DNA of 64,000 bases from an uncultured Bradyrhizobium sp. (GCF_936943645.1 NZ_CAKZJO010000086.1:62001-126000); one strand, 5' to 3'. Shown: positions 46,553 through 55,120, numbered from the stretch's first letter. Program-made: numbers and translations. The notes: generated by a model not told the origin, from the letters alone.

Positions 46553-47137
46553 ATGGGCAAGCAGTTCCCCGGGATCGAACCCGAGCACAGGGCTTTCATC
46601 GAGCGGCAGAAGATCTTCTTCGTCGCGAGCGCCCCGCCGAAGGGGCGCATCAACGTGTCGCCCAAGGGCCTGTCCTCATTCCGGGTGCTCGGAGACAATG
46701 ATGTCGCCTACCTCGATTGCACCGGGAGCGGCAGCGAGACCCGCGCGCATCTGACCGCCTCCGACGACAAGCGGTTGACCATCATGTTCTGCGCCTTCGA
46801 GGGCCCGCCGGTGATCCTGCGTCTCTACGGCCAGGGGCGGTCGCTCATGCGCGGCACGCCCGAATACGCCGATCTCACCCCTGCCTTCGAGGACATGACC
46901 GGGGCACGCCAGATCGTGCGCCTCTCGGTCGAGCTCGTGCAGACGTCGTGCGGCATGGGCGTGCCGCTGTTCGACTACAAGCAGGAGCGTGGCAGCCTCA
47001 TCCGCTACTGGACCAAGCAGGGTCTCGACAACTTACGAAAATACTGGGGCCTGAAGAACATGAAGAGCATCGACGGCCTGCCGACGGGCTTCGTCCCCGA
47101 CAGCATGGCTCCGCAAAGGCCGACAGATCATGTCTGA
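46553..47137 (+). CDS. Pyridoxamine 5'-phosphate oxidase-like flavoprotein
   Basis: A 194-residue split-barrel protein of the PPOX/FMN-binding class. Typical segments are HRAFIERQKIFFVASAPPKGRINVSPKG near residues 12-39, NDVAYLDCTGSGSETRAHL and KRLTIMFCAFEGPPVILRLYGQG. The C-terminal extension (SIDGLPTGFVPDSM) is often seen in this uncharacterised subgroup. The ATG at 46553 is the best start because upstream residues have no similarity; the ribosome site is weak. It is divergent from the XRE regulator that probably controls it. Confidence 0.85.
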   Translation: MGKQFPGIEPEHRAFIERQKIFFVASAPPKGRINVSPKGLSSFRVLGDNDVAYLDCTGSGSETRAHLTASDDKRLTIMFCAFEGPPVILRLYGQGRSLMRGTPEYADLTPAFEDMTGARQIVRLSVELVQTSCGMGVPLFDYKQERGSLIRYWTKQGLDNLRKYWGLKNMKSIDGLPTGFVPDSMAPQRPTDHV

Positions 47138-47224
47138 CAGACCACGATTGCCGAATCCGGCCTAGGATTCGTGCACCAACCGGGCTAAACAGCCCTCCCC
47201 TGACGACAAACCGGGAAGCCCACA

Positions 47225-47830
47225 ATGGACAAGTTCACCACGCTGGAAGGCGTCGCGGCGCCGCTGAAGATCATCAATGTCGATACCGACATGATCATTC
47301 CGAAGCAGTACCTGAAGACCATCAAGCGGACCGGCCTTGGCAAGGGGCTCTTCTCCGAGCAGCGCTACAAGGACGACGGCAGCGAGAACCCGGATTTCGT
47401 CCTCAACCAGCCCGCCTATCGGGGCGCGAAGGTGCTGGTGGCCGGCGACAATTTCGGCTGCGGCTCGAGCCGCGAGCACGCGCCCTGGGCGCTGCTCGAC
47501 TTCGGCATCCGCTGCGTGATCTCGACCTCGTTCGGCGACATCTTCTACAACAACTGCTTCAAGAACGGCATTCTGCCGATCCGCGTTGCCCAAGAAGACC
47601 TCGACAAGCTGTTCGACGACGCCGAGCGCGGCGCCAACGCGACGCTGACGATCGACCTGCCGAACCAGGAGATCCGCGGTCCCGATGGCGGCAAGGTCAA
47701 GTTCGAGATCGACCCGTTCCGCAAGCACTGCCTGATCAACGGCCTCGACGACATCGGCCTCACCATGGAGAAGAAGAGCTCGATCGACAGCTATGAGGAC
47801 AAGCTCAAGCGCGAACGCGCCTGGGCTTGA
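47225..47830 (+). CDS. leuD: 3-isopropylmalate dehydratase small subunit
   Basis: Small subunit of isopropylmalate isomerase, forming the swivel domain over the LeuC cluster. The 201-residue protein has MDKFTTLEGVAAPLKIINVDTDMIIPKQYLKTIKRTGLG at the start and the active-site loop GDNFGCGSSREHAPWAL near residues 76-92. It lies apart from leuC by 4.2 kb of unrelated genes. The start ATG at 47225 is clear, and a strong terminator follows the gene. Confidence 0.98.
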   Translation: MDKFTTLEGVAAPLKIINVDTDMIIPKQYLKTIKRTGLGKGLFSEQRYKDDGSENPDFVLNQPAYRGAKVLVAGDNFGCGSSREHAPWALLDFGIRCVISTSFGDIFYNNCFKNGILPIRVAQEDLDKLFDDAERGANATLTIDLPNQEIRGPDGGKVKFEIDPFRKHCLINGLDDIGLTMEKKSSIDSYEDKLKRERAWA

Positions 47831-47847
47831 TCGCAGGTTCTCATTCG

Positions 47848-47879
47848 AGCCCCGGTGCTGTCGGCGCCGGGGCTTTTTC
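47848..47879 (+). terminator. Intrinsic terminator of leuD
   Basis: Stem AGCCCCGG (47848-47855) with CCGGGGCT (47867-47874), followed by TTTTTC, 17 bases after the leuD stop. Confidence 0.92.
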
Positions 47880-47909
47880 TTTGCTCCTGACATCCCGTAT
47901 AGCTTGCCC

Positions 47910-48695
47910 ATGCTGCCCGAGATCGTCACCTTCTGGCATGGCCCGATGGACGCGCTGCGCCAGACCTGTCTGCGCTCGCAGCTCGCTGCCGGCCACAAGG
48001 TCACGGTCTACAGCTTCGACCCCATTTCCGGCCTTCCTGCCGGCATCCAGAATGCGGAGGCGGAAGCAATCCTGCCCCACATCTTCTCCGAACGCCTGCG
48101 ACCACCGCAGCCGGACGGGAGCTGGCGCGACTGGACCATTCTGCAGTTCAGTGACTTTTTCCGCATGAAGCTGATGGCGAAGAATCTCGGCCTTTGGCTC
48201 GATGCCGACGTGCTGCTCCTGAAGCCGATCGAGATCGACCCGGCAAAGCCCTACTTCGCCTGGGAGCGCCCGCGCCAGCTCGGCAATTCCGTGATCTACC
48301 TGCCGCCCGCGCACGGCATCGTCGCCGCCTTCGAAGAGCTGATGGAGCAGGAGGAGCTGACGCCGAACTGGCTGTCGGTGCGCCACCGCATCACCTTCAT
48401 GATGCGGCGTCTGCGCGGCGGCTCGAACCGGCTCGCGGATATCCGCGTCGCGATCTACGGACCGGCGGCGCTCACCGCACTGGCGCGCCGCACCGGCGAG
48501 CTGGGATGCGCGCTGCCGAAACAGTCGTTCTACGCCGTGCATGCCGAGCCAAAGCTGTTCTTCGATCCCTCGAGCTATCTCGGCCTCGTCACCAATCCTG
48601 ACATTATCGGCCTGCACATCTCGCCCAAGGGACGCGGCGGCGAAAAGCCGATTCCAGGCAGCCTGTATGCCTGGGCGACGGAGCGGTTTGCTTAA
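47910..48695 (+). CDS. Glycosyltransferase with DXD motif
   Basis: A 261-residue protein resembling the Gly_transf_sug / alpha-1,4-GlcNAc transferase class. It has VTFWHGPMDALRQTCLRSQLAAGHKVTVYSF at the N-terminus and a nucleotide-sugar-binding KNLGLWLDADVLLLKPI (DAD near residues 98-100). No signal peptide or span is visible. Target is unknown; surface polysaccharide is plausible. The ATG at 47910 starts just before the conserved core. Single gene bounded by the leuD terminator and a repeat. Confidence 0.8.
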   Translation: MLPEIVTFWHGPMDALRQTCLRSQLAAGHKVTVYSFDPISGLPAGIQNAEAEAILPHIFSERLRPPQPDGSWRDWTILQFSDFFRMKLMAKNLGLWLDADVLLLKPIEIDPAKPYFAWERPRQLGNSVIYLPPAHGIVAAFEELMEQEELTPNWLSVRHRITFMMRRLRGGSNRLADIRVAIYGPAALTALARRTGELGCALPKQSFYAVHAEPKLFFDPSSYLGLVTNPDIIGLHISPKGRGGEKPIPGSLYAWATERFA

Positions 48696-48702
48696 GCTTC
48701 CG

Positions 48703-48825
48703 CTCGTGTCCCGGACGCGGTGCAGCGTGTAACGCTGCTCCGCAGAGCCGGGACCCAGCAAGCCGCGAGATGGGTCCCGGCTCAGCGGCGCACCACTGCG
48801 TGCTGCGCCGCGTCCGGGGCACGAG
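48703..48825. repeat. CTCGTG(T/C)CCCGGACGCGG palindrome
   Basis: CTCGTGTCCCGGACGCGG opens the element and its near-perfect inverse CCGCGTCCGGGGCACGAG closes it, with CCGGGACCCAGC/GGGTCCCGG inner arms. It lies between the glycosyltransferase gene and the FixK2-like promoter of the next gene. Confidence 0.85.
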
Positions 48826-48848
48826 ACCTGTTTCCGGCCCCTCCCAGT

Positions 48849-48862
48849 TTGATCCAGCGCAA
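48849..48862. promoter_or_regulatory. FixK2-like box
   Basis: TTGATCCAGCGCAA, read in reverse TTGCGCTGGATCAA, fits the 14-bp Bradyrhizobium FixK2/FNR-type box (TTG(A/C)-N6-(T/G)CAA). Its centre is about 41 bases from a start predicted by the -10-like TTAATT at 48884-48889, the geometry of a class II activated promoter. It would place the DUF6455 gene under low-oxygen control. Confidence 0.6.
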
Positions 48863-48921
48863 CGCGCCTTTGCAACATTGTGCTTAATTCGCTCCAATTC
48901 CGCCGTCCGAAGGAGCTTTCC

Positions 48922-49341
48922 ATGAGCACCGCAAGCAGGCCTTATCCCATCGTTCAGGACCTCATCGACTCCTTTGCGAGCTGGCTGAAGCATCGCCGTG
49001 AGATGAACGAGATGCGGCAGCTCGATCGCGCCGATTTCGACCGGATCGCGAGCGATTTGAGGATCGCGCCCGACGATCTGGAGGAGCTCGTCCGTCACGG
49101 CAAGCATTCCGCCGACGAATTGCCGATGATGCTGCAGCAGCTCGGGATCAGCGCCGAAGGCCTCGGCCGCGCGCAGCCGCTGCTGCTCCGCGACATGGAG
49201 CGGGTCTGCTCGCTCTGCAATCACAAGGGACAATGCGACCGCGATCTCGCCGACGGCACCGCCGCGGAGAACTATCACGGCTATTGCGCCAATGCCGCGA
49301 CCCTGGAGTCGCTCGATCGCGCCGACGTCGCGCCGCGCTGA
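48922..49341 (+). CDS. DUF6455 family cysteine-rich protein
   Basis: A 139-residue cytoplasmic protein of the DUF6455 type. The N-terminal helical part (SFASWLKHRREMNEMRQLDRADFDRIASDLRIAPDDLEELV) is DUF1127-like. The C-terminal cysteine motif is VCSLCNHKGQCDRDLADGTAAENYHGYCANAATL, with four Cys near residues 95, 98, 104 and 123, suggesting metal or iron-sulfur binding. The ATG at 48922 follows AAGGAG. The FixK2-like box upstream suggests microoxic expression. The family function is not established; a role in respiration or redox is inference. Confidence 0.8.
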   Translation: MSTASRPYPIVQDLIDSFASWLKHRREMNEMRQLDRADFDRIASDLRIAPDDLEELVRHGKHSADELPMMLQQLGISAEGLGRAQPLLLRDMERVCSLCNHKGQCDRDLADGTAAENYHGYCANAATLESLDRADVAPR

Positions 49342-49359
49342 GGCGTATATCGTACGAGT

Positions 49360-50841
49360 TTACTTGCCGGCGACGAAATAGAAGTCCTGACGGCCGGAGA
49401 CGGAGCCGTAGCTGAACGGCTTCTGCCTGCGGCCGGTTGCCTCCATGACGTCGTCGCGCACAAAATCGAACAGCCTGCGGACCTCGAGACCCGGCGTCGG
49501 AAGATTCCTGACGAAGGCGGTCGCGAACGGGCTGTTGATCCCGTCACCATCGAGCGCGGTCTCGCCGTCCTTGGCGGCGAAGACCACCAGCGTGCCTGCC
49601 TCCGGCTCCAGCGGTGCCAGGCCTCGCGACACCGAGCGCGACGCCACAGTCATGGTACGCTTCATTTGGGCCGCGAACGGATTGTCGCGGCAGGCATCGA
49701 GGATGACGAGGCGTAGCTTCCTGGCGCGCTCCGCCGCATTGAGAACCTGATCAACCGGCACGGCTTCAAAGCCGATCTCGCGATCCGCCGCGAGCTTGGC
49801 GTCCGTGGGAATGAGATAATTGACTCCGCCGATCTCCATGCCGTGTCCGGCGTAATACACGACGGCCCAATCGGCCGTCTCCGCACGGGCTGCGAACTCG
49901 CGCAAGGCATTCACCAACGCATCCTTGCGCAGATTGGTCAGCAGGGTGACGGCTTCGAAGCCGGTGAGTCTCAGCACGTCCGCGACGAGGCTGGCGTCGC
50001 GCACGGGGTTCGGCAGGGCGGCGACGTTCTCATAGGCCGAATTGCCGATGACGAGGGCGATGCGGCGTTCGCCGCTCGGCGCCTCGGACGCCGCGACGGC
50101 CGCAGCAGCGCCGGGCTTCTCGACCAATATCGTTGCCGGGCGCGGCAAAGGCAACGCGGCGAGTCGCTCCCGTGCCTTGTCCTGTGCCCATTTGGTCACG
50201 CCATGACCTAGCCCGAGCGTCGCACTGAAGTCGGCCCTCGCCTTGGCGACATCGCCGCGCTTCTCGTAGGCCAATCCGCGATTGACATAGGCGTTCGCAT
50301 AGGTCGGATCCACGCGTATCGTTTCGGTGTAGTCGGCGATGGCCCGGTCGGTGTCGCCCTTCTTGCCGTAGGCGTTGCCGCGGTTGAAATACGCGTTCGC
50401 ATTCATGGGCTGCAGCCGGATCGCTCCGGCATAATCGGCAATGGCGCGGTCCAGATCGCCCTTGTTGCTGTAGGCGTTGCCGCGATTGTAGTACGCGTTC
50501 GCATAGGCCGGATCGATCCGGATCGTCGCCGTGTAGTCCGCGATGGCCCGGCCCGTGTCGCCTTTGCTGCTGTAACCGTTGCCCCGGTTGTAGTAGGCGT
50601 CCGCGCGTGCCGGATCGAGCCGGATCGTCGCGGTGTAGTCGGCTATGGCGCGATCCGTATCGCCGTTGGCGGCATAGGCATTGCCACGATCGTAGTACGC
50701 ATTCGCGTCCTTGGGATCTTGCCGAATGGCCTCGGAGGCGGCGGCAATGGCAGCGTTCGCCTCGCCTTTGAGGCGGTCACTGGCGGCCGCGGGCCCGATG
50801 AGAACAAGAAGTGCAAAGCAATGGAATAATTTGCGAAACAT
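49360..50841 (-). CDS. Exported TPR-caspase (peptidase C14) protein
   Basis: A 493-residue protein with a signal peptide (FHCFALLVLIGPAAAS), five to six TPR units of 34 residues (about 30-225; NAYYNRGNAYSNKGDLDRAIADY pattern in part), and a caspase-like domain from about residue 259. The catalytic dyad is visible: His333 in VYYAGHGMEIGG and Cys384 in VILDACRDNPF. Bacterial caspase homologues cut after basic or acidic residues and are linked to stress or cell death in some cases; here periplasmic location is predicted. The ATG at 50841 is preferred to a GTG at 50853. A CRP-type palindrome lies upstream. The TPR units are close repeats at DNA level. Confidence 0.9.
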   Translation of the reverse strand: MFRKLFHCFALLVLIGPAAASDRLKGEANAAIAAASEAIRQDPKDANAYYDRGNAYAANGDTDRAIADYTATIRLDPARADAYYNRGNGYSSKGDTGRAIADYTATIRIDPAYANAYYNRGNAYSNKGDLDRAIADYAGAIRLQPMNANAYFNRGNAYGKKGDTDRAIADYTETIRVDPTYANAYVNRGLAYEKRGDVAKARADFSATLGLGHGVTKWAQDKARERLAALPLPRPATILVEKPGAAAAVAASEAPSGERRIALVIGNSAYENVAALPNPVRDASLVADVLRLTGFEAVTLLTNLRKDALVNALREFAARAETADWAVVYYAGHGMEIGGVNYLIPTDAKLAADREIGFEAVPVDQVLNAAERARKLRLVILDACRDNPFAAQMKRTMTVASRSVSRGLAPLEPEAGTLVVFAAKDGETALDGDGINSPFATAFVRNLPTPGLEVRRLFDFVRDDVMEATGRRQKPFSYGSVSGRQDFYFVAGK

Positions 50842-50919
50842 GCGACAGCCCACGCGCCGGATCGGGATGGGAAGCAGGATTGAAACTTCGCGAATTTACC
50901 GGAGCAGGCAGCCGGGCTG

Positions 50920-50935
50920 TGTGATCTAAATCACA
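50920..50935. promoter_or_regulatory. Perfect CRP-type palindrome
   Basis: TGTGA-TCTAAA-TCACA exactly fits the CRP consensus TGTGAN6TCACA. On the minus strand a -10-like TAAATT lies at 50893-50898, placing the site centre about 41.5 bases from the predicted start (near 50886), the class II spacing. It would activate the TPR-caspase gene. The regulator could be one of the several CRP/FNR proteins of the genus. Confidence 0.65.
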
Positions 50936-51003
50936 GGGATGCACTCGCAGCACACCATCGGCGGCTGCGGCGCGCATCATGTCTGAAGCAAGTGGCCGCC
51001 TGA

Positions 51004-52680
51004 TCAGGCACCGCTTGCCATCGCGGCAGCCTCCGCCGCGGCGCGCTGCATGCTGGTCGACATCTCGTTCGTCACGGTGCTCTGCTCTTCGATCGCGGCC
51101 GCGGTCGAGGTCACGTACTCGCTGACATTGTTGATGGCCTGCTTGATCGCGCCGAGAGCGCCGACGACGTCGCCAGAGATCTGATTGAGACTGCCAATCT
51201 CCTGGCCGATCTTGTCGGTCGCCTGCTTGGCTTGATTGGCAAGGCTCTTCACTTCGGAGGCGACCACGGCAAAGCCGCGGCCGGCTTCGCCGGCGCGAGC
51301 GGATTCGATCGTGGCGTTCAGCGCCAGCAGGTTGATCTGGCCGGTGATGCTGTTGATCATCTCGACGATGCCGCTCATGGCCTGTGCGGCGTCGGTGAGG
51401 CGTTGGGCCTGGGCGTCGGCGGAGGAGACCTGCTCCACCGCGCTCATTGCGGTCTCGCGGGATTTCGTCATCGCCTCGGAGATCTCCCGCACCGAGGCGT
51501 TGAGCTCTTCCGAGCCGGCGGCGACCGATTCCATCATGGCGCGGACCCGCTCGTTGCCCATGCGGACCAGCACCTGGCGGGTGGTGTCGGTGGCATATTT
51601 CACGACCTTGAACGGCCTGCCGTTAAGGTCGAAGATCGGATTGTAGGAGGCCTGGATGTAGATCTCCTTGCCGCCCTTGCCGATGCGCTTGTATTCGGCC
51701 GCCTGGTATTCGCCGCGATTGAGCGCTGCCCAGAACTCACGGTAGGCGTCACTGTCGCGCTCACCAGGCGCGACGAACATGCTGTGATGCTGGCCCTTGA
51801 TCTCGGGCAGGGAATAGCCGACCGCGCCCAGGAAGTTGGCATTGGCGGTGATGATCGTGCCGTCCATGTTGAACTCGATCACCGCCTGGGCTTTGTCGAT
51901 CGCGGCGATCTGGCCAGCGAGATCAGCGGTCTTCAGCTTCTGCGCGGTGACGTCGCTTGCGAACTTGACCACGCCGAAGGGTTTCCCCGTGTCGTCCAGA
52001 ACGGGATTGTAGCTCGCCAGAATCCACACTTCCTTGCCGCCCTTGCCGATCCGCTTGAATTCGCCGGCCTGGTACTCACCGCGGTTGAGCTTCTCCCAGA
52101 ACTCGCGATAAGCCGCGCCGTCACGGTCGGCCTGCGGCATGAACAGGCTGTGGTGCTTGCCCTCGATCTCGGCCAGCGAATAGCCGAGGGTCTTGCAGAA
52201 ATTCTCGTTGGCGGTGACGACGGTGCCATCGAGCCTGAACTCGATCACGGCCTGGGCCCGGTTGATGGCGGCGAGCTTGGACGCATCGGCCATGCTGCGA
52301 AGCTTCTTCGCCGTGATCTCGGTCGCGAACTTGATGACCTTGACCGGCTTGCCATCGCTGCCGAGCACCGGATTGTAGGACGCTTCGATCCAGATCTCGC
52401 GGCCGCCATTCGCGACGCGCTTGAACTCACCCGCCTGAAACGCACCGCGGCGCAGCGTCGCCCAGAATGCTTGATAGTCCGCACTGTCACGCTGATCGGC
52501 CGACACGAACATGGAGTGGTGCTTGCCCTTGATCTGATCGAGATCGTAACCGAGCGTGTCCAGGAAATTCTTGTTGGCCTGGAGGATCGTGCCGTCCATG
52601 TTGAACTCGATCACGGCTTGCGAGCGACCGACGGCATCAATCTGTGCCTGCGCATCACCGAGAGACTTGCGACCAAACAT
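51004..52680 (-). CDS. Soluble chemoreceptor with three tandem PAS domains
   Basis: A 558-residue methyl-accepting chemotaxis-type protein with no membrane segment. Three near-identical PAS-PAC units lie at about residues 20-130, 142-252 and 264-374; each has an AVIEFNMDGTI-like start, a GKHHSMF-like middle and a SYNPV/IF-like PAC end. The signalling domain is at about 400-545, with the hairpin tip INLLALNATIESARAGEAGRGFAVVASEVK. Similar proteins (BdlA, Aer2 types) sense redox, oxygen or metabolites in the cytoplasm. No C-terminal CheR-tether pentapeptide is present. PAS ligands cannot be deduced from the motifs alone. Confidence 0.92.
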   Translation of the reverse strand: MFGRKSLGDAQAQIDAVGRSQAVIEFNMDGTILQANKNFLDTLGYDLDQIKGKHHSMFVSADQRDSADYQAFWATLRRGAFQAGEFKRVANGGREIWIEASYNPVLGSDGKPVKVIKFATEITAKKLRSMADASKLAAINRAQAVIEFRLDGTVVTANENFCKTLGYSLAEIEGKHHSLFMPQADRDGAAYREFWEKLNRGEYQAGEFKRIGKGGKEVWILASYNPVLDDTGKPFGVVKFASDVTAQKLKTADLAGQIAAIDKAQAVIEFNMDGTIITANANFLGAVGYSLPEIKGQHHSMFVAPGERDSDAYREFWAALNRGEYQAAEYKRIGKGGKEIYIQASYNPIFDLNGRPFKVVKYATDTTRQVLVRMGNERVRAMMESVAAGSEELNASVREISEAMTKSRETAMSAVEQVSSADAQAQRLTDAAQAMSGIVEMINSITGQINLLALNATIESARAGEAGRGFAVVASEVKSLANQAKQATDKIGQEIGSLNQISGDVVGALGAIKQAINNVSEYVTSTAAAIEEQSTVTNEMSTSMQRAAAEAAAMASGA

Positions 52681-53185
52681 TCTTTCTGCTCCGAAATTGA
52701 TGTTCAGGCCGCAGCACAGGGCGAGCCGGCCTTCAGCATTCGTTGTCCTGCCGCGGACCGCGCGCTCGATGGCGCTCCGTGCGAATGAAGCAGATATCTA
52801 AATCGAATTATCAGAGTATTTGTCCGATCGCAGACACAATGGCCGCATTTTGCCAGCGCGATTAACCTCACAGCGACACACGACGACCTCGGCCGCGCCA
52901 TCGGTCCCGAACTGCGAAGGGCAGGTTGAATTGACTATCGGTATTCGGCAAAATGCCGATCGCACCGCAGCGGATACGCAGCGCGCACGTCCGCACATGG
53001 CTGATCTGCGGGCAAAAAGAAGCGGTCGTTTACTTGCATCGCGCCCCGGCCACTTGTCGCAGTGGCAAGCAGGTTGCCGCTGCCGCCTGGCAACCGATCA
53101 GTCAGGTGCGGACCATCGCATGCAATTTCCAATTGGTAGCACGCCGATTCCGATTTGGTAGCTTGGGCGTTTCGGGGATTCTGAT
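52681..53185. other. Intergenic region between chemoreceptor and AraC genes
   Basis: 505 bases shared by two divergent genes. 52945-52959 has a small palindrome (TCGGCA-AAA-TGCCGA), and 53127-53162 a direct repeat near the AraC start. No coding frame with a ribosome site was found; GC content is lower than the flanking genes. Confidence 0.65.
53127..53162. promoter_or_regulatory. Direct repeat upstream of araC-type gene
   Basis: TTCCAATTGGTAGC (53127-53140) and TTCCGATTTGGTAGC (53148-53162) are imperfect direct repeats spaced 21 bases apart, two helical turns, ending 23 bases before the AraC-type start codon. AraC regulators usually bind direct repeats with this spacing, so autoregulation is likely. 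Confidence 0.5.
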
Positions 53186-54157
53186 TTGCGCGCCGTCTCG
53201 TATCTCGACCGTTATCCGTTGCTGCAGTCCCAAGACAGCGAGTTCGCGCGCGAGCGCCTGTTCGCTGTGTATGGCGCGGACCGTTTCGCAAAGCATGACA
53301 ACAACTTTGCGATCCAGGCCAATCTGGCCCGACTGAATTCGATCGGCCTCGCGTTCTGCGCCTATGACGGCGCGGCATCGCTGTCTTTTCCTGAATCGCA
53401 TATCCTCCGCCAGTTCTTTTCCATCCAGGGAACCGCGGGATTCAGGACCAACGGGAACGAACGACCGATCGAGGCGTGGACTCCCATCATCTCCGGAGAG
53501 ACCCGGCTACACCTCGATTTCGCGCCCGGCTATCGCCAGCTGGTGCTGAGGATCGACGCCAATGCCCTGGAGCGTTTGCTGAAGAGCGTGCTCGGTGACA
53601 CCAGTGGTGTGAATTTGCGCTTTATTTCGAGCGAGGCCGATCCGGCGGTGATGACGCAGGTGCGCCAAGACGTCTTCAGGTTTGCCGAGGATCTGGAAAG
53701 GTTCGGGCAGAATTACTCTCCGATCGCCATCGCCGAGCTCGAGCGGGCGCTGATGGTCCGGATTCTTCTGGCGCATCGGCACAATTTCTCCGATCGGCTG
53801 CAGCGCTCCGCTCCGACTGCCAACCGTGCCGTGGTCGACGTCGTGGAGGCCTACATCGAAGCTCATTGGGACGAGCCGCTCGATCTCGACAAGATCGCGG
53901 AGGTCGCCAATGTGAGCGTGCGGACGGTGTTCCGGGAATTCTCCGATTCGGGGCGGGGATCACCGGGCCAGTTCGCGCGGCGCGTCCGGCTTCATCGCGC
54001 GGCGGAGCTGTTGCGACGGCCGGATGGGCAGACCAGCGTGCTCGCCGTGGCATTCAGGTGCGGCTTCCGAAATCTCGGACGCTTTGCGTCCGAATATCGT
54101 CAGGCCATCGGCGAGCTGCCGTCCGACACGCTGAGGAACGCGAGACGAAGGCAGTAA
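53186..54157 (+). CDS. AraC-family transcriptional regulator
   Basis: A 323-residue regulator with an N-terminal AraC-binding-like domain (about residues 20-190; DNNFAIQANLARLNSIGLAFCAYDG and FFSIQGTAGFRTNGNERPI). The C-terminal pair of HTH motifs is at about 215-315 (LDLDKIAEVANVSVRTVFREFSDS and SVLAVAFRCGFRNLGRFASEYRQAIGELP). The ending is typical of the subgroup that controls oxygenase genes, but no such target lies adjacent. An in-frame TAG at 53159 restricts the start; the TTG at 53186 is the only acceptable codon. It is divergent from the chemoreceptor gene. Confidence 0.88.
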   Translation: MRAVSYLDRYPLLQSQDSEFARERLFAVYGADRFAKHDNNFAIQANLARLNSIGLAFCAYDGAASLSFPESHILRQFFSIQGTAGFRTNGNERPIEAWTPIISGETRLHLDFAPGYRQLVLRIDANALERLLKSVLGDTSGVNLRFISSEADPAVMTQVRQDVFRFAEDLERFGQNYSPIAIAELERALMVRILLAHRHNFSDRLQRSAPTANRAVVDVVEAYIEAHWDEPLDLDKIAEVANVSVRTVFREFSDSGRGSPGQFARRVRLHRAAELLRRPDGQTSVLAVAFRCGFRNLGRFASEYRQAIGELPSDTLRNARRRQ

Positions 54158-54238
54158 GGGACCCGATCGCCCGATGACGGAGCCCTGTTGCGAAGGAGCA
54201 GCGCTTCGTCGTAGAGAGTGCGGCGCAGGTGGAGGCCC

Positions 54239-55120
54239 TCAGCCCTTCCCCATCGCCGCGATCGCGTCTGCGATTGCAATCGTGCGCCGGGCCATGTCGG
54301 CATGCAGACGCTCCACCATCGCGCCGTCGAGACGGATCGCGCCGCGCGAGGCATTCTCCGGCAGCTCGAACGCCGCGATGATCTTTCGCGCGCGCGCGAC
54401 CTCTTCTTCGGGCGGCGTGAAGATCGCGTTGCAGGCATCGATCTGCGAGGGATGGATCAGCGTCTTGCCGTCGAAGCCGAGATCGCGGCCCTGCGCGCAT
54501 TCGGTGGCGAAGCCATCGGGGTTGGCGATGTCGCTATAGGGCCCGTCGAGAATCTCGAGGCCGTGGGCACGCGTTGCCAGGATGCAGTGCGTGATCATCG
54601 GAATCATCGCGGCGCGGCCGGGCATCATCCGGATCCGCGTCTCCCGCGAAATGTCGTTGGGACCGAACACGAAGCCGGACAGCCGCCGCGATTGATCGCG
54701 TCCGGCCTCGGCCAGCTCCTCCGCATGCAGCACGGCGCGCGCGGTCTCGATCATGGCCCAGACCTTCAGCGTCGGCGCCGCGCCAAGCTCGGTGAGACGG
54801 AAGCCGATCGTATCGAGATCTTCGACACTTGAAACTTTTGGAACCAGGATGCCGTCCGGCGACGCCTTCGCCGCCATGGCGACGTCGTCGGCCCACCAGG
54901 GCGTATCAAGGCCGTTGGTCCGGATCAGGATCTCGCGCTTGCCAAATCCCTTGGCGGCGATCGCCGCGGCAATGCCGTCGCGCGCCACCGCCTTGGCCTC
55001 GGGCGCGACGGAATCTTCGAGATCGAGGATCAGGCCGTCGGCGGCGAGATTGCGCGCCTTCTCCAGCGCGCGAGGGTTGGAGCCGGGCATGAACAGATGG
55101 CTGCGGCGCGGGCGGGTCAT
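54239..55120 (-). CDS. CitE-like HpcH/HpaI aldolase family CoA ester lyase
   Basis: A 293-residue TIM-barrel lyase of the CitE/malyl-CoA lyase type. Key segments are RSHLFMPGSNPRALEKA near the start, LILDLEDSVAP with the metal-binding acidic residues near 29-39, ILIRTNGLDTPWW, VWAMIETARAVLHAEEL with the catalytic Glu region near 130, and GPNDISRETRIR. Likely substrates are citramalyl-, malyl- or a related 3-hydroxyacyl-CoA. The ATG at 55120 follows AAGGAA; a longer frame adds 18 residues. Single gene, divergent from the carbonic anhydrase. Confidence 0.88.
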   Translation of the reverse strand: MTRPRRSHLFMPGSNPRALEKARNLAADGLILDLEDSVAPEAKAVARDGIAAAIAAKGFGKREILIRTNGLDTPWWADDVAMAAKASPDGILVPKVSSVEDLDTIGFRLTELGAAPTLKVWAMIETARAVLHAEELAEAGRDQSRRLSGFVFGPNDISRETRIRMMPGRAAMIPMITHCILATRAHGLEILDGPYSDIANPDGFATECAQGRDLGFDGKTLIHPSQIDACNAIFTPPEEEVARARKIIAAFELPENASRGAIRLDGAMVERLHADMARRTIAIADAIAAMGKG

